DNA from: Spyradocola sp050942925
Lineage (GTDB): Bacteria; Bacillota; Clostridia; Christensenellales; UBA1750
Assembly: GCA_050942925.1 (NCBI GenBank)
Contig: JBMNOF010000115.1
Span: 1-5,932, forward strand
Length of the DNA: 5,932 bases
Direction: 5' to 3'
Both the position numbers and the translations under genes were made by a program. Of the stretch, positions 1 through 4,254 are shown piece by piece. The first letter of the stretch is position 1, and each line of letters begins with the position of its first letter. Below the pieces are notes generated by a model that saw only the letters and a list, made by a program, of their open reading frames with translations, did not search any database and was not told the DNA's origin.

Positions 1-819
1 CTGCACCACGGCGCGCCCTGGTTCGTCCTCAAGGGCCGCTACGACGAGGCGAGCGACACCTGGACCTATGGCGGCGAGGGCTTTGATCCCTTCAACCTCA
101 TCGCCTACCGCCGAAAGACCCTGCGCATGGTGGAGGGCGAGCAAATGACCGCCTTCCTTCCGGGGGAGGAGGGGCTGGAGGCCGCCCGGCAGATGCAGGC
201 CCTCTACGAGGAGGTCCTGCGCTACGAGAACGGCCGCCTCTTCCCGCACAAGGACCTGCCGCACATGGACCTCGCCTGCGCCCGGGCGGATTGGATGCCG
301 GGCGGCTACCTGCGCCCGGGGCTGATCTTCTTGGGCGAAGGCCCCATGGAGGGAACGGCGGCCGCCAACTTCCTCGCGCACGAGACGGCGCACAACTGGT
401 GCACCGGCGCGCCCGCGGAAACCTGGGAGGACTGGCTCAACGAGGGGACCGCCGAGTGGGCCGCCTATCTCTTCCTGCAGAGCCGCGGCGATGCGGCCGG
501 GGCGGAGGGCCTCCTGGCCGACTGGAGAAAGCACGCCACGGGCAAGCCCTCCCTGCGCACGCCGGACGGCTCCCGCGTGCCCTACATCCACAGCGCCGGG
601 GCGCTCCTGCTGCGGCGCGCGTTCCTGCGCGTGGGCACGCCGGGAATGGAGCGCCTGCTGCGCGTCTTCGCGGAGCTCCCGAAGCCCAAGTCCACCGCCG
701 CCTTCCTGCAGGCGCTGCGCGCCCAGGGCCTGGGCGATGCCGCCGAGGCCATCGAAACGGGACTCTCGGACGAAAACGCCCTTGCCGGCCGCGCGAAGTA
801 TGTGTTATACTTGGGTTAA
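1..819 (+). CDS. M1-like gluzincin zinc metallopeptidase, 5'-truncated by the window edge
   Basis: Reading frame 1 is open from the first base to TAA at 817-819, giving 272 visible residues. The true start lies outside the window, so the in-frame ATG at 127 is probably internal. Visible residues 127-131 read HETAH, the zinc-binding HExxH motif. They are followed by WLNEGTAEW, which matches the WLNEGFA segment that supplies the third zinc ligand (Glu148) in M1 aminopeptidases. The spacing is HExxH-x16-E, whereas classical M1 enzymes have x18, so the linking loop is two residues shorter. The segment GGYLRPGLIFLGE upstream lies where M1 enzymes carry the GAMEN-type substrate strand, but GAMEN itself is absent. 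A later YIHSAGALLL resembles the M1 region that carries the catalytic Tyr (Y-x-K-G-A). The remaining C-terminus is helical and Ala/Leu-rich. No signal peptide or membrane segment can be judged because the N-terminus is missing. The enzyme is likely a peptidase, substrate unknown. The gluzincin assignment is firm; membership of family M1 proper is less so. Confidence 0.8.
   Translation: MHHGAPWFVLKGRYDEASDTWTYGGEGFDPFNLIAYRRKTLRMVEGEQMTAFLPGEEGLEAARQMQALYEEVLRYENGRLFPHKDLPHMDLACARADWMPGGYLRPGLIFLGEGPMEGTAAANFLAHETAHNWCTGAPAETWEDWLNEGTAEWAAYLFLQSRGDAAGAEGLLADWRKHATGKPSLRTPDGSRVPYIHSAGALLLRRAFLRVGTPGMERLLRVFAELPKPKSTAAFLQALRAQGLGDAAEAIETGLSDENALAGRAKYVLYLG
782..811 (+). promoter_or_regulatory. 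Probable sigma-A promoter for the cytidylate kinase-like gene
   Basis: TTGCCG (782-787, 4/6 to the -35 consensus) is followed after 18 bases by TATACT (806-811, 5/6 to the -10 consensus). The -10 box has a TG dinucleotide one base upstream (803-804), making it an extended -10. It lies inside the last codons of the metallopeptidase gene and stands out as AT-rich in GC-rich coding sequence. Transcription would start near 818, giving a leader of about 40 nt to the ATG at 858. Co-transcription with the upstream gene remains possible because no terminator is seen between them. Confidence 0.5.
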
Positions 820-857
820 GGAGCGCAGGTCCCCCTGCGAGAAAAGGAGGGTTTGAA

Positions 858-1496
858 ATGGATGTGCGCATCATCACCATCAGCCGCGAATTCGGCAGCG
901 GCGGCAGAAGCGTCGGCAAACAGCTTGCGGAGCGGCTGGGCATTCCCTATTACGACAAGGAGCTGGTCAACCAGGTCGCGCTGGAGACGGGCTTTGACCC
1001 CCGCTACGTCGAGGAAAACGGCGAGCAGGCGCCCATCGGCGGCCGCCTGGCCTACGCCTTCAACATGCAGGGCGTGCCCGGCATCATGCGCGGGCTCTCG
1101 GCAATGGACTTCCTGTGGTGCATTCAGCGCGAGGTAATCCTGAAGCTGGCGGACGAAGGCCCCTGCGTCATCGTGGGGCGTTCCGCGGACTACATCCTCA
1201 AGGACCGGCCGGACGCGATCCACGCCTTCATCCACGCGGACATGGCCTTCCGCGCCGACCGCATCGTGCGCCTCTACGGCCAGAGCGAAAAGGCGCCGGA
1301 GCAGCGCCTGCGCGACAAGGACAAGAAGCGCGCCGTCAACTACCAGCACTACACGGGCCGCGAGTGGGGCAAGAGCCAGAACTACACGTTGAGCCTCAAC
1401 AGCGGGGTGCTGGGCATCGACCGCTGCGTGGACATTCTGGCGGGAATCGTCGGAACGATCCCGGCCAAGGACAAGGCGCCCGAGGCCGCCAAATAG
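858..1496 (+). CDS. Cytidylate kinase-like family protein
   Basis: The protein has 212 residues and resembles the clostridial cytidylate kinase-like family (Cytidylate_kin2 type). Residues 5-20 (IITISREFGSGGRSVG) form the characteristic N-terminal strand and glycine-rich phosphate-binding loop. YYDKELV (31-37), VIVGRSADYIL (104-114) and FIHADMAFRADRI (124-136) are the expected following segments. The C-terminal half has DKDKKRAVNYQHYTGREWG (153-171) and NYTLSLNSGVLGIDR (175-189), which match the lid and the conserved YYxxYTGxxWG and LNS-LGI patterns of the family. The likely role is ATP-dependent phosphorylation of a nucleotide such as CMP in the cytosol, but many family members are uncharacterised and substrate cannot be read here. 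The start at 858 is chosen because GGAGG at 846-850 sits 7 bases upstream and the conserved domain begins immediately. The frame is open much further upstream, but that part only shadows the peptidase gene. The gene ends 11 bases before a strong terminator hairpin. Confidence 0.9.
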   Translation: MDVRIITISREFGSGGRSVGKQLAERLGIPYYDKELVNQVALETGFDPRYVEENGEQAPIGGRLAYAFNMQGVPGIMRGLSAMDFLWCIQREVILKLADEGPCVIVGRSADYILKDRPDAIHAFIHADMAFRADRIVRLYGQSEKAPEQRLRDKDKKRAVNYQHYTGREWGKSQNYTLSLNSGVLGIDRCVDILAGIVGTIPAKDKAPEAAK

Positions 1497-1500
1497 GCAC

Positions 1501-1534
1501 AAAAAAAGGCATCGCTTCTGCGATGCCTTTTTTT
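1501..1534. terminator. Bidirectional intrinsic terminator between convergent genes
   Basis: Seven A residues (1501-1507) precede a perfect 8-bp stem, GGCATCGC (1508-1515) with GCGATGCC (1520-1527), closed by a TTCT loop. Seven T residues follow (1528-1534). Read in either direction this is a GC-rich hairpin plus U tract. It therefore serves the kinase gene ending at 1496 on the plus strand and the epimerase gene ending at 1544 on the minus strand, each only about 10 bases away. Confidence 0.95.
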
Positions 1535-1543
1535 GCGCCTGCC

Positions 1544-2551
1544 TTAGTCCTTCAGGACCGTCAGCTCGATGTAGCCGCCGCGGGTCTGGCCGGCGGGCAG
1601 CTCCAGGATGTTCGCCGTGGGGATGCCCTTGGCGTGCAGGTTCAGGAAGTCCGTGGCGTTGGTCTGGTTCTCCAGGCAGAAGCCCGGGCGGTTGCTGGGC
1701 GTGTAGACGACCATGTTCTTGAACTCGTCGCTGGCGTGCAGGGCGAGGGTGAGGCCCAGCTTCTCGTAGTGGATCAGCGCGCGCTTGCTGGAATCCAGTC
1801 CCGTGTAGACGTGGTCCAGGAAGAAGGACCCGACCGTGTGGCGGCTGTAGACGGGCGCGTTCTTGTCCTCGCGGGCAAAGAGGCCGCGCTTTTCCGCCGG
1901 AACCGGGCGCAGGTCGAAGTCGCCCTCCACGGGCAGCAGCTTGCCGGTGGGCAGCATCTCCTCGGCCTCGTAGAGCTCGTCGCAGGGCACGGTGATGGTG
2001 ATGCTGTCCGGATCGCCCATCTTGTCAAAGTAGGGGTGGATGGCAAAGCCGTAGGGCAGCGTCTCCTCGCCGTCGTTGGTGACCTTGTAGTCCAGGCGCA
2101 GGCTCTCCGCGGTCAGGGTGTAGGTGAGCTTGAGCGTGCAGGGGAAGGGATAGCTGGCAAAGTACTCCTTGTCCGGTGTGATGGACGCCACGCCCGAGCA
2201 CCAGGCGCTGTCCGCCGTCACGCCGTAGTTGTAGGTAAAGGGCTCGTCGATCATCATGCCGTGCAGGTAGCGCGGCTCGCCGTGCTTCTTGACCTCGCAG
2301 GTGTGGCCGCCGTAGGTGTACTTGCAGTCGCGCGTGCGGTTCGGGAAGGGGAAGAGGATCGGCACGCCGTTGGAGGCCGAGCCCTGCAGGGGATCGTCCG
2401 TGGGCATGAGCATCTGCCGGTTCTCGTAGATGGCGGAATAGAGCTTGAAGCCGCTGCCCGGCGCGATGAAGATCTGCGCGCCCGCGCCCTCCAGCGCCAC
2501 CTGCACCGCGCCGGAGTCCATCCGCTGTTCGTATGCCTTGAAGTTCTGCAT
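1544..2551 (-). CDS. Aldose 1-epimerase (galactose mutarotase-like) family protein
   Basis: The protein has 335 residues, the usual length for the aldose 1-epimerase superfamily, whose members interconvert the alpha and beta anomers of free sugars or sugar phosphates. Family landmarks appear in order: NGVPILFPFPNRTRD (61-75) with the substrate-binding Arg72, YLHG (95-98) with His97, GFAIHPYF (168-175) with the probable catalytic acid His172, LDHVYT (245-250) with Asp246, and FCLENQTNATDFLN (291-304) with the probable catalytic base Glu294. There is no signal peptide, so it should be cytosolic. The start ATG (2549-2551 on the plus strand) has AAGGAGGG (2559-2566) 7 bases upstream. The gene stands alone, flanked by a terminator downstream and its own promoter upstream, with no sugar-pathway genes beside it, so the physiological sugar is unknown. 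The Glu-containing motif reads ENQT where many relatives have EPQT, a mild variation. Confidence 0.92.
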   Translation of the reverse strand: MQNFKAYEQRMDSGAVQVALEGAGAQIFIAPGSGFKLYSAIYENRQMLMPTDDPLQGSASNGVPILFPFPNRTRDCKYTYGGHTCEVKKHGEPRYLHGMMIDEPFTYNYGVTADSAWCSGVASITPDKEYFASYPFPCTLKLTYTLTAESLRLDYKVTNDGEETLPYGFAIHPYFDKMGDPDSITITVPCDELYEAEEMLPTGKLLPVEGDFDLRPVPAEKRGLFAREDKNAPVYSRHTVGSFFLDHVYTGLDSSKRALIHYEKLGLTLALHASDEFKNMVVYTPSNRPGFCLENQTNATDFLNLHAKGIPTANILELPAGQTRGGYIELTVLKD

Positions 2552-2590
2552 GATAGAACCCTCCTTGCATTTCGAAAATTCTCTCTTTTA

Positions 2591-2619
2591 AGCATACCAG
2601 ACTTTTCCCCTTCTTGCAA
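2591..2619 (-). promoter_or_regulatory. Probable sigma-A promoter for the aldose 1-epimerase-like gene
   Basis: On the minus strand, TTGCAA (2614-2619, 4/6) is followed after exactly 17 bases by TATGCT (2591-2596, 4/6). A TG one base upstream of the -10 box makes it an extended -10. The start site would fall near 2584, giving a leader of about 33 nt that carries the AAGGAGGG ribosome binding site. Position and spacing fit well; the boxes themselves are only moderately close to consensus. Confidence 0.55.
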
Positions 2620-2649
2620 TTCCTTCCCGACCAATTCCGCAATTTTCAG

Positions 2650-2780
2650 ATTCTAAACCAATTTTTCGCGTAGGAAAGTGCGAAGGGAGAATATAAAAAA
2701 ATAACGTTAAAACACATAAATAAATTAAAATCAAAAAAGAATTGATAATATTTTACGAATATGATAAGATGTTCACAAAA
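2650..2780. other. AT-rich intergenic island between divergent promoters
   Basis: This stretch is dominated by A and T, including long A-rich runs at 2694-2740, in sharp contrast to the GC-rich genes on both sides. It contains TAACGTTA, a short palindrome, at 2702-2709. The A-rich part directly precedes the rightward -35 box at 2742 and could act as an UP element. No gene, terminator or clear operator was recognised in it. Confidence 0.6.
2742..2770 (+). promoter_or_regulatory. Probable strong sigma-A promoter for the long leader or RNA at 2777-3134
   Basis: TTGATA (2742-2747, 5/6) and TAAGAT (2765-2770, 4/6) are separated by exactly 17 bases. A TG at 2762-2763 gives an extended -10, and A-rich sequence lies immediately upstream of the -35 box. 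Transcription would begin near 2777, more than 350 bases before the next convincing start codon at 3135, which implies a long leader or an independent RNA. Confidence 0.6.
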
Positions 2781-2797
2781 GAAGGGAGGAGATCCCG

Positions 2798-2827
2798 ATG
2801 GGCTGGAAACGGAAAGCAGAATCTTGA
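2798..2827 (+). CDS. Possible 9-codon leader peptide ORF
   Basis: ATG at 2798 is preceded by GGAGGA (2785-2790) at a 7-base spacing, the same spacing as the well-supported genes nearby, and it lies about 20 bases after the predicted transcription start. The frame encodes only MGWKRKAES before TGA at 2825-2827. There is no run of one amino acid that would point to classical attenuation. It may be a translated leader peptide, the start of a gene broken by frameshift, or a chance purine-rich stretch. The GGGA of the Shine-Dalgarno (2784-2787) can also pair with TCCC (2793-2796). Confidence 0.3.
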   Translation: MGWKRKAES

Positions 2828-2840
2828 ACGACAAGGAGAA

Positions 2841-3002
2841 GGGTTTTCCCGTGAAAGAGGCTGCTGCTGTGTCATGGACCGTCCTGCGCATGACGCTGGT
2901 GTCCCCCGGCACTTGCAGCAGAACCCCAGCGCATGGAGGCGAATCCACTCTCCGACAAAGCGCTTCTCTGGATGGCTAAGCTCCATGTGGATCAGAGAGG
3001 CG
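2841..3002 (+). ncRNA. Candidate structured RNA (three-way junction plus two hairpins), class not recognised
   Basis: Several helices can be drawn by eye in succession. A 7-bp stem CTGCTGC (2861-2867) with GCAGCAG (2915-2921) encloses two arms. The first is GTGTCATG (2869-2876) with CATGACGC (2889-2896), 8 bp with one G-U pair. The second is GGTGTC (2898-2903) with GGCACT (2908-2913), around a CCCC loop. Together they form a compact three-way junction. GGGTT (2841-2845) with AACCC (2922-2926) could extend the closing stem across a 15-base bulge. TGGAGG (2934-2939) then pairs with TCTCCG (2949-2954). Finally CGCTTCTCTG (2961-2970) pairs over 10 positions (one G-U) with CAGAGAGGCG (2993-3002), with an inner ATGG/CCAT stem. 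The block lies downstream of a good promoter. It has no U-tract terminator of its own, so it may be a cis-acting leader of the membrane-protein gene or be processed from it. It does not match tmRNA, RNase P, SRP RNA or a riboswitch class I can recognise. Confidence 0.45.
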
Positions 3003-3053
3003 AGAACGTCAAGGAAACTTCGAAAATACATACAATACGGGGAAAAGGATAAC

Positions 3054-3121
3054 TCTCATATGCTCTCGCAGCCTTCCAACCATTCTTGGTGCACGCTTTA
3101 CGTCCCATCTTATTTATGAGA
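3054..3121 (+). promoter_or_regulatory. Possible leader helix next to the ribosome binding site of the membrane-protein gene
   Basis: TCTCATA (3054-3060) is perfectly complementary to TATGAGA (3115-3121), a 7-bp helix whose 3' strand runs into the AAAGGAG ribosome binding site at 3121-3127. Inside the closed segment CCAA (3076-3079) can pair with TTGG (3086-3089). The helix is AT-rich and of modest stability. It could bring the upstream structured region close to the translation start or limit ribosome access. This is a fold drawn by eye, without covariation support. Confidence 0.25.
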
Positions 3122-3127
3122 AAGGAG
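3121..3127 (+). promoter_or_regulatory. Ribosome binding site that decides the membrane-protein start
   Basis: AAAGGAG at 3121-3127 is followed by two in-frame ATGs, at 3129 and 3135. The first is only one base from the Shine-Dalgarno, too close for efficient initiation. The second has the 7-base spacing used by the kinase and epimerase genes in this window, so 3135 is preferred. Confidence 0.75.
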
Positions 3128-3134
3128 CATGCAG

Positions 3135-3941
3135 ATGAAACATCAGAGAATCCTCACCTGCGTAGGAATTGCTCTGCTCGTTGGCCTGTTTTTTTTCGCG
3201 CAAGGGAAAATGATCACCGGCCTGCCGGAACTCAACGAGGCGGGCGAAATCACGGGTTCGTATACGGGTTCGCTCCTGCCGCCCCTTCTTCTGGGCCTGG
3301 GCGCCGCCGCGGCGATGTGGCTTGTCGGCCTGCGCGGGCGGGAGCGGACGGTGCTGGAATGGATTCCGGCGATCCTGGTTTCCCTGGCGCTTCCCCTCCT
3401 TACGGGCATGCCGCTGCTCGGAGGCCGCTACCCGGAGGGCAATTTTTATCTCTCGCTTCTGACGTACGCGATTTTGGGCGTTGCAGTGCTGGATGCCATC
3501 GAAGCGGCCGTGCGGAAGCGCATCCTGGGCTTCCGGCCGATGGCCGCGCTCGTCCCGGCAGTCGCTGCGCTGTGCACGGGGATCGCACCCTACCTGCTGG
3601 ATGCCTTTGCGGTCTACCGCGCGGAGCAAACCTTCAGCCCCGGTCCCGGCATTCCGCATGCACTGCTCGTTTTGTACATCGCGGGGCTGCACGCGCTGTG
3701 CCTGCTCTCGGGCCTGGCGCTCCTGCCCTTTGCCCGGCCGCGCACGCGGACAGCGCGCTGGGCGGCGCTGTCTGTAGGCGCGGTGTATGTGCTGCTGTAC
3801 GCCCTGTTCTATTTCTGGACAGACGCGCCGCGCATTCCCTGGTTTTCGCAGTGCTTTGACTGGCCTGGGAACCTCTGCCTGCCGGCGGGGCTGGTGTTTG
3901 CCGGGCTCAGGCCCGCGCCCGGGAAAGGGGAGCGCACTTGA
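3135..3941 (+). CDS. Unrecognised multi-pass membrane protein
   Basis: The protein has 268 residues and I do not recognise its family. It is strongly hydrophobic, with about seven or eight probable membrane segments near residues 6-23, 47-66, 74-96, 102-122, 134-156, 174-199, 207-228 and possibly 244-258. Short basic stretches (RGRER at 67-71, RKR at 127-129, ARPRTRTAR at 200-208) lie between segments and probably face the cytosol. The first hydrophobic segment could be a signal anchor. The loop after it (about 24-46) is rich in Glu and Gly, and the loop at 161-173 holds a PGPG turn. No catalytic motif, nucleotide-binding loop or transporter signature is visible. Composition matches the other genes, so recent transfer is not suggested. 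The gene follows a leader of about 350 nt with probable RNA structure and has no terminator of its own: its TGA (3939-3941) lies inside the -35 box of the leuS promoter. Confidence 0.75.
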   Translation: MKHQRILTCVGIALLVGLFFFAQGKMITGLPELNEAGEITGSYTGSLLPPLLLGLGAAAAMWLVGLRGRERTVLEWIPAILVSLALPLLTGMPLLGGRYPEGNFYLSLLTYAILGVAVLDAIEAAVRKRILGFRPMAALVPAVAALCTGIAPYLLDAFAVYRAEQTFSPGPGIPHALLVLYIAGLHALCLLSGLALLPFARPRTRTARWAALSVGAVYVLLYALFYFWTDAPRIPWFSQCFDWPGNLCLPAGLVFAGLRPAPGKGERT

Positions 3942-3966
3942 CAAAACCCCGTCTGCGGCGTAAAAT
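3938..3966 (+). promoter_or_regulatory. Strong sigma-A promoter of the leuS T-box leader
   Basis: A perfect TTGACA (3938-3943) is followed after exactly 17 bases by TAAAAT (3961-3966, 5/6). Transcription should begin near 3973, just before Stem I of the T-box. The TGA stop codon of the upstream membrane-protein gene is part of the -35 box, so the two units abut without any spare sequence. Confidence 0.88.
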
Positions 3967-3972
3967 AAGGAA

Positions 3973-4221
3973 AGTAGCGGCCGTAGGCGCCGCAAACCCG
4001 GGCGCAAACGGGGAAGAATCGCGCGAGAAACCCTCCCAAGGGGAAAGAGAGCGGGCGGCAGGTGAGAGCCCGCAGGGACGGCGCGCGCGAGCCTCAGCCC
4101 CTCAGTCCGGCGCAGCCCCCGCGTTATCGGGGGAAAGAGAGGGCGCGCAAGCGCCAAGCAATCGTGGTACCGCGGGAAATCCACTCCCGTCCTTTGCAGC
4201 GCAGGGGACGGGGTTTTTTTT
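3973..4221 (+). promoter_or_regulatory. T-box riboswitch leader, tRNA-Leu responsive
   Basis: The conserved T-box core TGGTACCGCGGG lies at 4165-4176. Its TGGT would pair with the 3' ACCA of uncharged tRNA, in keeping with the A discriminator base of tRNA-Leu. Stem I can be traced: base GCGCCG (3987-3992) with CGGCGC (4108-4113); GGGG (4010-4013) with CCCC (4098-4101); TCGCGCG (4019-4025) with CGCGCGA (4084-4090); CCCT (4031-4034) with AGGG (4074-4077); apical GCGGGC (4051-4056) with GCCCGC (4068-4073). AGAGAG (4046-4051) and GGTGAGA (4061-4067) are the distal elements that contact the tRNA elbow. The internal loop at 4091-4097 holds CTC (4093-4095), the likely leucine specifier. CCCCCG/CGGGGG (4116-4121/4128-4133) and a GCAA-capped GGCGC/GCGCC hairpin (4142-4155) occupy the Stem II-III region. 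CGGGA (4173-4177) with TCCCG (4185-4189) forms the antiterminator, excluded when the terminator forms. Uncharged tRNA-Leu should therefore raise leuS expression. Confidence 0.93.
4186..4221 (+). terminator. T-box conditional intrinsic terminator
   Basis: CCCGTCC (4186-4192) pairs with GGACGGG (4206-4212), and eight T residues follow at 4214-4221. The 5' strand of this stem overlaps the TCCCG needed for the antiterminator, so the two structures are mutually exclusive. This is the expression platform of the leader and lies 33 bases before the leuS start codon. Confidence 0.93.
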
Positions 4222-4254
4222 CTTCCCCCGAAAACGCATCAGGAGGTTTCAGCC

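Noticed and set aside
291..857. Upstream extension of the kinase-like frame, open from an ATG at 291
   Set aside because: This part overlaps the metallopeptidase frame and has arginine-rich, family-unlike sequence. The conserved domain and a proper Shine-Dalgarno begin at 858.
1115..2656. 513-codon open frame on the plus strand across the terminator and the epimerase gene
   Set aside because: It crosses a strong bidirectional terminator and lies antisense to a well-supported gene, so it is a shadow frame.
3008..3036. Possible second promoter with TACAAT at 3031-3036
   Set aside because: The -10 box is acceptable, but the hexamer 17 bases upstream (GTCAAG) shares only two positions with the -35 consensus.
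2742..3119. 125-codon frame on the plus strand, plus overlapping short frames at 2761-2979 (plus) and 2753-3031 (minus)
   Set aside because: The starts fall inside the promoter or lack a ribosome binding site, and the translations match nothing I recognise. The base pairing explains the region better than any of these frames. A broken gene cannot be fully excluded.
3129..3134. ATG at 3129 as the start of the membrane protein
   Set aside because: Only one base separates it from the Shine-Dalgarno, whereas the ATG at 3135 has the 7-base spacing typical of this window.
3114..4184. 356-codon open frame on the minus strand opposite the membrane protein and T-box
   Set aside because: Its translation is Arg/Pro-rich and it runs through the promoter and T-box leader. 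It has no plausible domain and is a shadow of high GC content.
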